Source of the DNA: Kribbella italica
GTDB taxonomy: Bacteria; Actinomycetota; Actinomycetes; Propionibacteriales; Kribbellaceae
Direction of reading: 5' to 3'
DNA: 64,000 bases
Assembly: GCF_014205135.1 (NCBI RefSeq)
Contig: NZ_JACHMY010000001.1
Coordinates: 1,426,001-1,490,000, forward strand
Shown piece by piece: positions 44,915 to 52,400 of this stretch (its first letter is position 1; every line of letters begins with the position of its first letter). The notes beneath the pieces were generated by a model. It was given only the letters and a program-made list of their open reading frames with translations. It was not told the DNA's origin and did no database searches. The position numbers were made by a program, and so were the translations under genes.

Positions 44915-45459
44915 GGTGCGAGGTCGCGCCGGTGCTGCACCTGGACGACGGCTTCGACCTCCGCCCGGCTCTTGCGTCCGACGCCGGTGTCGTGGCGCAG
45001 TGGATGGCGCAGCCGCACATCGTGCCCTGGTGGGAGTCGGACTGGCCGGTGGAGCGCTGGGCCCGGTCGCTGGACGAGCAGGCGGCGGGGGAGCACTCGG
45101 TCCCGTGCCTGGTCGCTGCTGACGGCACTGACCTGGGGTATGTGGAGCTGTACCGCGTCCGGCACGACCGGCTCGCGGAGTACTACGCCTGGCGCGAGCA
45201 CGACTGGGGACTGCACGTCGCCATCGGCGACGTCGCCCAGGTGGGGCGGGGGATCGGGCGGCGGCTGCTGCGCGCCCTGGCCGACGCCGTACTGCGGGCC
45301 GATCCCCGCTGCGACCGCGTCGTCGCCGAACCCGACGTCCGCAACACCCCGTCGCTGCGCGCGTTCGCCGCGGCCGGGTTCGAGCCGGCCGGGGAGCTAC
45401 AGCTGCCCGAGAAGACCGCACTACTGATGGTCCGCACCCGGACCGTGGAGGCATCATGA
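44911..45459 (+). CDS. GNAT acetyltransferase of hydroxamate formation (IucB/RhbD-like)
   Basis: 182 residues. FDLRPALASDAGVVAQWMAQ starts the fold, and the acetyl-CoA loop is VAIGDVAQVGRGIGRRLLRAL. VVAEPDVRNTPSLRAFAAAGF is typical of siderophore acyltransferases (AlcB/IucB type). It should acetylate the N-hydroxylated diamine to give the hydroxamate. ATG overlaps the synthetase stop by 4 bp, and the next gene overlaps this one. Confidence 0.88.
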   Translation: MRCEVAPVLHLDDGFDLRPALASDAGVVAQWMAQPHIVPWWESDWPVERWARSLDEQAAGEHSVPCLVAADGTDLGYVELYRVRHDRLAEYYAWREHDWGLHVAIGDVAQVGRGIGRRLLRALADAVLRADPRCDRVVAEPDVRNTPSLRAFAAAGFEPAGELQLPEKTALLMVRTRTVEAS

Positions 45460-46697
45460 CATCGGATCCGTACGACGTGATCGCGATCGGCGCCGGCCCG
45501 TTCAACCTCGGGCTGGCCGCGCTGGCCGACGGGCTGGACCTGCGGGTCGCCGTGCTGGACAGCCGGCCGGAGTTCACCTGGCACCGGGGGCTGATGTTCG
45601 ACGATGCGATGCTGCAGGTCTCGTTCCTGGCCGACCTGGTCAGCCTGGTCGAGCCGGCGCACCGGCTGTCGTTCCTGTCGTACCTGCGGGACAGCGACCG
45701 GCTGTACCAGTTCTACGTGCGGGAGCAGTTCCACCCGACCCGGCGTGAGTACGAGTCCTACCTGCGGTGGTGCGCGGCGCAGCTGGACTCGTTGCACTTT
45801 GGGCGCGAGGTGACCTCGGTGGAGTGGTCCGGGTCGGTCTTCAAGGTGGTGGCGGGTGGTGAGGTCTTCGAGGCTCGGCACCTGGTGCTTGGAGTCGGCA
45901 CTGAGCCCGCCGTACCGGCTGCACTCGCTGACCTGCCTGCTGAGCGGCTGCTGCACTCGGCCGACTACCTGTACCGGCGGGACGAGCTGCTGCGGGCTGG
46001 GCGGGTGACAGTCGTCGGGTCCGGGCAGTCCGGGGCGGAATGCGCGCTGGACCTGCTGCGGGCCGACGGACCGGCTGTCAGCTGGCTGACCCGTACGGCG
46101 TCGTTTGCGCCGCTGGACTACTCGAAGCTGGTGCTGGAGATGACCACACCGTCGTACGTGGATTACTTCCACGCGCTGGACGAGCCGGTGCGGGACCGGC
46201 TGGTCAAGGAGCAATGGCGGCACTACAAGGGGATCTCCTCCGAGACACTGGACCAGATCCACGACCTGCTGTACTCACGCGAGCGGTCTGCTGAGCTGCA
46301 GTGTGGTGTGGCGGTCACTGCTGCTGTTGAGGGGCCTGACGGGGTTGAGCTGACGCTGCGGCATACGGACAGCGGTCGGACCTTCCAGCACGTGTGTGAC
46401 GTGGTTGTCGCCGCTACTGGTTACCGGAACCGGGCGCTGGAGTTTTTAGGGGACTCGGTCGAGTCGCTGGTGCAGCGGGATGCTGCGGGCCGGTGGGTGA
46501 TCAACCGGGACCACAGTGTCGGCGGTCTGGCCAAGCTGTTCGTCTCGAACGCCGACCTGCACAGCCACGGCGTCGCGGCGCCGGACCTCGGCATCGGGGC
46601 GGTCCGCAACGCGACGATCCTGAACGCGGTCGCCGGGCGCGAGGTGTTCCGGCTGCAGAAGTCCACCGCCTTCACCAGCTTCGCCCAGCCCGCATGA
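45456..46697 (+). CDS. FAD/NADPH-dependent amine N-hydroxylase (IucD/RhbE/DesB-like)
   Basis: 413 residues. It has FAD motif DVIAIGAGPFNLGLAAL, NADPH motif VTVVGSGQSGAECALDLL, substrate-pocket stretch LQVSFLADLVSLVEPAHRLS, and the late ATGY motif (VVAATGYRNRALEFL). It N-hydroxylates a primary amine such as cadaverine, lysine or ornithine. It completes the hydroxamate-forming set with the acetyltransferase. Coupled on both sides by 4-bp overlaps. Confidence 0.92.
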   Translation: MTSDPYDVIAIGAGPFNLGLAALADGLDLRVAVLDSRPEFTWHRGLMFDDAMLQVSFLADLVSLVEPAHRLSFLSYLRDSDRLYQFYVREQFHPTRREYESYLRWCAAQLDSLHFGREVTSVEWSGSVFKVVAGGEVFEARHLVLGVGTEPAVPAALADLPAERLLHSADYLYRRDELLRAGRVTVVGSGQSGAECALDLLRADGPAVSWLTRTASFAPLDYSKLVLEMTTPSYVDYFHALDEPVRDRLVKEQWRHYKGISSETLDQIHDLLYSRERSAELQCGVAVTAAVEGPDGVELTLRHTDSGRTFQHVCDVVVAATGYRNRALEFLGDSVESLVQRDAAGRWVINRDHSVGGLAKLFVSNADLHSHGVAAPDLGIGAVRNATILNAVAGREVFRLQKSTAFTSFAQPA

Positions 46698-48418
46698 GCT
46701 GGGAGCGCTGCTCGTCGGAGCTACTGGCGAAGCTGATCTCGCAGTTCTGCAGTGAGGCCTTGCTGACGCCCGTGGACGGCCGGCTGGAGCTGGGCTCGGT
46801 GGCCTACACCTTCGAGTACACCGAGGGCGCCTTCGCGACGTACCGGGTGACGCCGGGGTCCGTGCAGCGGACCACCGCCGGCATCCTCGGCAACGACGAG
46901 AGCGAACCGGCCATCGACCCGCTGCAGTTCCTGCTGGACGCAGGCGGCGTACTGGGGCTGGACGGGCCGACGCTGGCGGGCTACACGGCTGAGCTGTCCA
47001 GCACGCTCGCTGCCGACGTGCGGATGGCCTCCACTGCTGTGGGGAGTGAGGAGCTCGCTGACCTCCACCACACCCGGCTGGAAGGGCATCTGACCGGCCA
47101 CCCCATCCTGGTCGCCAACAAGGGCCGCCTGGGCTTCTCCGCCTCCGACAGCGAGCTGTACGCACCAGAGGCCCGTACGCCGCTCCGGCTGGTGTGGCTG
47201 GCGGTGCGGCGAGGCCTGGCCGAGTTCCGGGGGACTCCTGACCTGTCGGAGCACGCGGTGGTCGGCCGTGAGCTGGGGCCTGAGGTTCTGGAGGCCTTTC
47301 GGGGCTCGTTGGTCGACCCGGACTCGTACGTCTGGTTCCCAGTCCACCCGTGGCAGCTCGACCACGTCGTCCGAACCCAGTGGTCCCGCGAACTCGCCAC
47401 CGGCGAGATCGTCGTCCTGGGGGAGTCTGCTGACGACTATCTCCCTACCCAGTCCATCCGGACGATGGTCAACGTCTCGTCGCCCCTGCGCTACCAGGTC
47501 AAGCTGCCCCTGAAGATCCTCAACACCTCCGTCTACCGAGGCATCCCGACCCACTGCACGCTGGCCGCCCCGATGGTCACCCAGTGGCTCCGCGGCCTCT
47601 GGTACCGCGATGAGGTCCTGCAGTCCCTCGGCGCCGAACTCCTCGGCGAGGTCGCCTCCGTCACCGTCCGCCATCCCCAGCTCAACACGGCCCCCGGCGT
47701 CCCGTACCAATGGACCGAAACCCTCGGCTGCATCTGGCGAGACCCCTTGGACCCTCGCCTGCGTCCCAACGAAACCGCCTGGCCCTTGGCCGCCGTCCTC
47801 CACGTCGATGCCGCCGGCGAGCCCCTCGTAGCGACGTACATCAAACGCTCCGGCGTCACCCCCGAGGTCTGGATCAGCCATCTCCTCACCACCGTCCTCA
47901 GACCCCTGCTCCACCTCCTCCACCGCTACGGCATCACGGTCAACCCCCACGGCGAAAACCTCGCCATCATCTGCGACCCGTCCGGCCTGCCGTCCCGCCT
48001 GGTCGTGAAGGACCTCGTCGACGACGTCAACATCTCCACCACCCCCATCCCCGCCCGAGGCCTGGAACCCGACTCCCACGACCGAGTCCTTCCCCGCAAA
48101 CCGTGGAACGTCCTCCGCCAGTACCTGGTCGACGCCCTCTTCCTGGGCGTCCTCAACCCGCTGTCCACCCTCGTCCCCGAGGTAGACCTCTGGGGCTTGG
48201 TCAGAGGCGAACTGGACCTGTACGCCACCCAGAACCCTCAGCTCGCATACCGGATTTCTGCCACAGCGCTGACCGGAGAAACGTTCACCCGGTACCCGCT
48301 GAACGGCTACCGCCTGACCCTCGGCTACACCGACCTGGACACCCGGCCCCCGATCCCGACAACGGGTGAGTTGCCCAATCCGCTCCATGCGACCGTCGCG
48401 CTACCACCGCAGCGTTGA
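46694..48418 (+). CDS. NRPS-independent siderophore synthetase, IucA/IucC family (second copy)
   Basis: 574 residues. Motifs are LEGHLTGHPILVANKGRLGF, WFPVHPWQLDHVVRTQW, LPTQSIRTMVNVSSPLRYQV with KLPLKILNTSVYRGI, and the C-terminal GITVNPHGENLAIICDPSGL with VVKDLVDDVN. The HPILVANKGRLGF form is that of IucC/RhbF-type enzymes, which add the second amine to a citrate half-amide. It is clearly not a duplicate of the first synthetase. ATG 46694 overlaps the hydroxylase stop. It ends the operon; no exporter or uptake gene follows. Confidence 0.9.
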   Translation: MSWERCSSELLAKLISQFCSEALLTPVDGRLELGSVAYTFEYTEGAFATYRVTPGSVQRTTAGILGNDESEPAIDPLQFLLDAGGVLGLDGPTLAGYTAELSSTLAADVRMASTAVGSEELADLHHTRLEGHLTGHPILVANKGRLGFSASDSELYAPEARTPLRLVWLAVRRGLAEFRGTPDLSEHAVVGRELGPEVLEAFRGSLVDPDSYVWFPVHPWQLDHVVRTQWSRELATGEIVVLGESADDYLPTQSIRTMVNVSSPLRYQVKLPLKILNTSVYRGIPTHCTLAAPMVTQWLRGLWYRDEVLQSLGAELLGEVASVTVRHPQLNTAPGVPYQWTETLGCIWRDPLDPRLRPNETAWPLAAVLHVDAAGEPLVATYIKRSGVTPEVWISHLLTTVLRPLLHLLHRYGITVNPHGENLAIICDPSGLPSRLVVKDLVDDVNISTTPIPARGLEPDSHDRVLPRKPWNVLRQYLVDALFLGVLNPLSTLVPEVDLWGLVRGELDLYATQNPQLAYRISATALTGETFTRYPLNGYRLTLGYTDLDTRPPIPTTGELPNPLHATVALPPQR

Positions 48419-48605
48419 AAGGCATCAGGGTCGTTGCGATCGTTGTGGCAGGTCGTTGTCGCATGTGAGACTTGGTTGATTGGCGTCGTCCTCACAGACA
48501 GGACCATTCACAGTGAGATGGATCGACAACCAGGCCCCAAGGTCAACAGGACCTCGCGGAGCGCAAGGATGTCAGCCGGCGATGTTGCCCAGTCGACCGT
48601 TACCG

Positions 48606-49094
48606 ATGTGGGCCGACGACATCGGAAAGCATCGCAAACGCCTGTCCGACGCCTGGTCGGAGGACACGAGATACATGGGCGGTCTGGATCAGCCGGACGG
48701 CCACAGGGCCAAATCGAGCGGGCAGTGCGGAGTCAGTTCGGCCTGGCTGATCGAGCAGCTGCTCGATCGCGTCGACGCGTCGAGGCTGTCGTACTGCTAC
48801 GGCCAGGTACGGCTCGGAACGACGCCGTTGCTGATGGCGCACTGCTGGGTCGAGGTCATGGAGAGTTCCTACGAGCAGCGCTGGATCGTCGACTGCACTG
48901 CCGACCAGGTCGAAGCCCTCCGACGGTACGAAGTCCTCTGCTGGCCGCACGACGAGCTCCTCGACCAGCTGGAGATCAGTTATGACGCCAGTATCGCGCG
49001 GCTTGGTTCCATCGAGCTGACCAACGATCTTGTCCAGAAGCGCCTGGACATCCTGAAGCACCGTTTGCGCACGCAGGAGAGTTCGGCCGCCTGA
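48606..49094 (+). CDS. small protein with a Cys-His-Asp triad, transglutaminase/papain-like (unrecognised family)
   Basis: 162 residues. C41 in SGQCGVSSAWLIEQLL begins a helix; H79 lies in MAHCWVEV and D96 in WIVDCTADQ. This C-H-D order and spacing matches the transglutaminase/cysteine-peptidase fold. The rest is helical (ELTNDLVQKRLDILKHRL). I do not recognise the family. ATG 48606 lacks a clear ribosome site; ATG 48582 (adding MLPSRPLP) is an alternative. It precedes the Mom/DruA-like gene by 150 bp on the same strand. Protease, transglutaminase or peptide-processing activity is only an inference from the triad. Confidence 0.6.
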   Translation: MWADDIGKHRKRLSDAWSEDTRYMGGLDQPDGHRAKSSGQCGVSSAWLIEQLLDRVDASRLSYCYGQVRLGTTPLLMAHCWVEVMESSYEQRWIVDCTADQVEALRRYEVLCWPHDELLDQLEISYDASIARLGSIELTNDLVQKRLDILKHRLRTQESSAA

Positions 49095-49244
49095 CATCAC
49101 CGGCCATGAGGAAACTGATGGTTCACCCGGTCGTACTCGTGAGTGAGGCCCAGCTCGCCGCATCTCTGGACGGAGCGTGCGAGACACGCATGAGCGTGAG
49201 ACGTACCCATCGCGGATGCAAGGTCTACGACAGGAGGCGGCCGG

Positions 49245-50186
49245 ATGAGCGCCCTTGCAATCGGGACAGAAGTTCCTGGCCTCCGGGAATCGGCCCGGAC
49301 CCCCCTAACGCTCGAACTGTGCCGGTCGGGCGACGAGCGTTTCGCCACCACAGTCGCCGCCGCGGCCGCACGGAACGGCGTCGAGACGCGGGCACTCACC
49401 GTACGAACGCTGCTGCAGCTGCCTAGGGTTGCGGCGCACAGCGGTCGGATCCGGCGGCGTGATCTCGAGGCCGAGCTGCGGAACGCGGCGACCGGCCTGC
49501 AGGCCGACCAGGCCAAGATCCCCGACCTGGTCCCGACCGAGACATACACGCTGAGCGCACTGCACCTTGTCGAGTGCGCGACCGAGGACGCCGAGGCGAT
49601 CTTCGGGAATCTGCACTATCTGCGGAGCGCCCGGCCCGGGTCGCGGAACTTCGCGTTGGTCGATCCGATCCATCGACGGCCGGTGACGTTGTGCAGCGTG
49701 TCGCCCTTGGACTGGGCGCTGGTGGGCAAGCAGTTGAGCCGGCAGTTCGGCGTACCGGCGGAGCGGATGTGGGACGTGTCGCGGGTCTACTCGTTCGACG
49801 TCGCGCCGGCCAATGCCATTTCGACACTGCTCGCCGGGGTCCGCAAGGAATTGTCCCGGACCGAACCGAGCGCGGAACTGCTCACCACGGTGGTCGACCA
49901 GAATCTCGGATTCACCGGTTCGAGCTATCGCGCGGCGAATTGGCAGCACTGGCTGTCGGTACGACCGCGGCCCTACCTGTACATCGACGGAGTCGCGATC
50001 AGCCTTCGCCAGTTGCGCAATCGGTACGGCACGCAGAGCCTGCTCGACGTGCGGGCGAGATCTGGGGTTGTGGTCGAGCAGAGCAGAGTCGCGCTGGCGG
50101 ACTCGATGATCTACTGCGCCCGTGTGCGCGGAGTGACGGAGGTCGTCGAGCCTGCCGCGCGCCGACGGCTGCGTCGCCGCTCCTGA
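49245..50186 (+). CDS. protein with Mom/DruA-like (GNAT-related) motifs, possible DNA modification or defence factor
   Basis: 313 residues. The central part has NLHYLRSARPGSRNFALVDP, then WDVSRVYSFDVAPANAIS (about 176-193) and VDQNLGFTGSSYRAANWQHW (about 217-236). As I recall, phage Mom-type DNA modification proteins and the Druantia protein DruA share a 'VDxxxxxGTxYRAANW' type block and the preceding R-F-x3-P-N element. The relation is by motif only. The N-terminal about 110 residues are extra and include a helical stretch (RTLLQLPRVAAHSGRIRRRD). RBS AGGAGG before ATG 49245. It is followed by a strong terminator. Confidence 0.6.
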   Translation: MSALAIGTEVPGLRESARTPLTLELCRSGDERFATTVAAAAARNGVETRALTVRTLLQLPRVAAHSGRIRRRDLEAELRNAATGLQADQAKIPDLVPTETYTLSALHLVECATEDAEAIFGNLHYLRSARPGSRNFALVDPIHRRPVTLCSVSPLDWALVGKQLSRQFGVPAERMWDVSRVYSFDVAPANAISTLLAGVRKELSRTEPSAELLTTVVDQNLGFTGSSYRAANWQHWLSVRPRPYLYIDGVAISLRQLRNRYGTQSLLDVRARSGVVVEQSRVALADSMIYCARVRGVTEVVEPAARRRLRRRS

Positions 50187-50214
50187 CCTGCTGTCCTAGA
50201 GGACTGGGCTTGGT

Positions 50215-50245
50215 GCCGGCTCCCTGACCGAGTCAGGAAGCCGGC
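50215..50245. terminator. strong hairpin terminator
   Basis: GCCGGCTCCCTGAC (50215-50228) pairs with GTCAGGAAGCCGGC (50232-50245), with one mismatch and a 3-nt loop. It lies between the stop of the rightward gene at 50186 and the stop of the leftward small gene at 50258, and probably serves both strands. Confidence 0.85.
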
Positions 50246-50257
50246 AGGTCGGTCGCT

Positions 50258-50413
50258 TCAGATGCCGAAAATCGCTGCGATCTGGAGTATCCCGAAAATG
50301 AAAACTGTGGTGAACGCGATCAGAAATGCGGTGAACAGTCTCCTCCAATACCGGATCGTGAACACGGCAATCAGGATCGCGATCAGGAGCAGCATTCCCT
50401 CGTTTGTCGGCAT
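50258..50413 (-). CDS. 51-residue hydrophobic membrane protein
   Basis: The leftward frame from ATG 50413 encodes 51 residues in two membrane helices (about 6-19 and 26-50) separated by the basic turn RYWRR. GGAGGTG stands eight bases before the ATG, a near-perfect ribosome site. I recognise no family. Two-helix peptides of this size can be toxins, holin-like proteins or small subunits of membrane complexes. It is downstream of the first PfkB-type gene on the same strand (about 240 bp) and lies in a lower-GC patch. A rightward frame covers the same bases but has no ribosome site and poor composition. Confidence 0.65.
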   Translation of the reverse strand: MPTNEGMLLLIAILIAVFTIRYWRRLFTAFLIAFTTVFIFGILQIAAIFGI

Positions 50414-50654
50414 GGCATCTGCACCTCCGTCATGCTATTTCTGGTGCGACATCAGGTTGATAATGTCGCCAGTGGCTTCGGCGGTCGATGCTTCCATTCA
50501 ACAGGAGATAGGAATGCCGTCAAGGCAGTCGAATCGACGGTCGGCGGGGCGTACTGGCGCCGATGAGGCGGCGGCAAGGGAAGTTTGGCGGCGAGACCGG
50601 ACTCTGGTCACCGCCAGACTGTAAGTTTTGGCGCCAGTCGATCGTCGGCCGTGG

Positions 50655-52304
50655 CTAGTTCGGCCGGCGACTGTCGTCCCGTTGGTTCTCCGCGGCCAGT
50701 TCAGGGCTTTTGGCTACCCGGTTGACGGTCTCGAGCCGGCGATTGACATCGTCACGGTTTGGTAAAGAGTTGAAGGCTGGCGTCTCGTCCTTCGCCTCGA
50801 CAGCCTTCGAGAACTCGGAGCCTGCCTGAGCCATCGCAGCTGTGGCCCATCGAACCGCCTCTGCGAGTCCGGGAGAGTCGCCGATTCCTGTTGGATCCTC
50901 GATGAGGCGATGGGCGATGGCGGCACAGAACGCGTCGCGCGAGATGGCGGAGTTTGCCATCGTGTAGAGGTGGTGAGGTGGGTTCTCCGTGATTACGTCC
51001 GCCATGTCCCGGTACACCGATGAACCGTGATCGTTCATCACGCAGACGTTCTTCACGCCCTGACTCAACAGGTGCTTGTAGAGGCTGTCGCCGGGCAGCG
51101 TGGGGTGTTCCTTCGAGAAGATCTGCTCGAACTCCCAACGGCGCCCGACTAGATAGTCCACATGTGTGAGAACACGGCGGGCGAGTTTGTTCCCTTCGAC
51201 ATATGGCTGTCCCGGGGTGACGATCACCTGAGGTCGATCAGGGGGAAGTCCTGCCACCATGGTCAGCAACTCTTGCATGATCCTGGTTGGAATCTCGAAG
51301 GTCACCAGCAAGGCATCGCACGAGGCGATCCGTGCGGATGCGGCGTTGATGTCCTGTGAGGTAATTCTTGCATGGCCACGGAAATTCACCGCCGTGCTGT
51401 CGCCGAGTGGTAGCTCGAAGATTCCCGTGAAGCTCGTTCCGCTCCAGTTGTCTTCGCCTTCGAGATATTCATTGTCGGCCTTGTTGGCAATTCTTATCAG
51501 AGATGTATCAACTCGTGCGGCCTGGAGTTGTCCGATAATCAAGTCTTGATACTCGTCGTCAGCGATGGTTGCCAGTAGTGCTGTATTAAGGCCAAGTCGC
51601 GCGGCGGCGATCGCCTGCATAAAACCTTTCCCGCCAGGAGTGACCTTGAAGCTCGAGGCCTCCGTGGAGGTTTCGTGAGGTGGGAAGTCGTGCACTCTGA
51701 ACGTCAGGTCCATCGCCACGCTGCCGACCACGACTACTTTTCCGATGCTCTGTGCTGGAGGGCCAGCGCGGACTGACGGTGCGGTGCCGTTGCCTGGGGC
51801 CTCCAGGAGCGCCTTCGCCAGGACAGCCAGAGCTGTCAGTTCACCGCTCCGGCGAAGGTGCCGCGCTGTGGGAGGTTTCTGCCGATTGCCTTCGGGGCGG
51901 AGCTCTGCATTGCCTTTGGACAGAGCTTCGTGGAGGTGTGACCATCGCTCAACCAGCGCTGCCCGACGTTTGTCCAAAGTTGATTCGGTGAGTTCTGTCC
52001 TGTCTCTCTGGCTCAGGTTCTTGGGCAGCTGGTCATCAAGTGCCAGGACGATCCAGAGCACCAGCCGTTGAGTGGGATCCGGCAGGCTCGCGGTGCACTG
52101 AACGATCAGTCGGCGAATTGCGGGGAACATGTCATCGGGGTTTCCAATACGCTCGAACCGTCTGAAAGCGTAGAGTCTTGAAAGCCCTGCCGCGAGCGTA
52201 ATCTTCGATGCCGGGACGTTGTCGGGTGGGATGCCGCGACCCTTACGAAGGCTCTTGAGGATCTCAAGTACTTCCTGGTGGGTTATTCGGTCGTTCCGTT
52301 CCAC
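50655..52304 (-). CDS. PfkB/ribokinase-fold protein with N-terminal helical domain (copy 1, lower GC)
   Basis: 549 residues. Residues 1-130 form a helical domain (EILKSLRKGRGI..., LIVQCTASLPDPTQRLVLWI) of a type that precedes varied actinobacterial signalling proteins. A linker leads to a ribokinase fold: VVVVGSVAMDLTFRVHDFPP, TPGGKGFMQAIAAARLGL, and the C-terminal active-site helix. In ribokinases that helix begins GAGDAF; here it reads AISRDAF (about 450-456), keeping the Asp base but losing the anion-hole glycines. GTG start behind GAGGGGG. Its GC content is visibly lower than its neighbours, suggesting transfer. The substrate is unknown. Confidence 0.75.
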   Translation of the reverse strand: MERNDRITHQEVLEILKSLRKGRGIPPDNVPASKITLAAGLSRLYAFRRFERIGNPDDMFPAIRRLIVQCTASLPDPTQRLVLWIVLALDDQLPKNLSQRDRTELTESTLDKRRAALVERWSHLHEALSKGNAELRPEGNRQKPPTARHLRRSGELTALAVLAKALLEAPGNGTAPSVRAGPPAQSIGKVVVVGSVAMDLTFRVHDFPPHETSTEASSFKVTPGGKGFMQAIAAARLGLNTALLATIADDEYQDLIIGQLQAARVDTSLIRIANKADNEYLEGEDNWSGTSFTGIFELPLGDSTAVNFRGHARITSQDINAASARIASCDALLVTFEIPTRIMQELLTMVAGLPPDRPQVIVTPGQPYVEGNKLARRVLTHVDYLVGRRWEFEQIFSKEHPTLPGDSLYKHLLSQGVKNVCVMNDHGSSVYRDMADVITENPPHHLYTMANSAISRDAFCAAIAHRLIEDPTGIGDSPGLAEAVRWATAAMAQAGSEFSKAVEAKDETPAFNSLPNRDDVNRRLETVNRVAKSPELAAENQRDDSRRPN

Positions 52305-52400
52305 ATGGGCCCCCTCGGCTCGCCGCGAGGTCTATTATGGGGAGAAGTTGCCCACCTTGACAGTCCGCGCGAGTTAAATGGTCTTCAGTGCAGGTGTAGG

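Noticed and set aside
49106-49426. 106-codon rightward open frame between the C-H-D and Mom/DruA-like genes
   Set aside because: Overlaps the well-supported start of the next gene out of frame and has no domain.
50262-50624. 120-codon rightward open frame
   Set aside because: No ribosome site and mixed composition; the opposite strand carries a 51-residue membrane protein with GGAGGTG at ideal spacing.
50549-50640. ACTGGCGCC / GGCGCCAGT inverted pair 80 bp apart
   Set aside because: Arms are short and GC-rich with a long loop; expected by chance at this composition.
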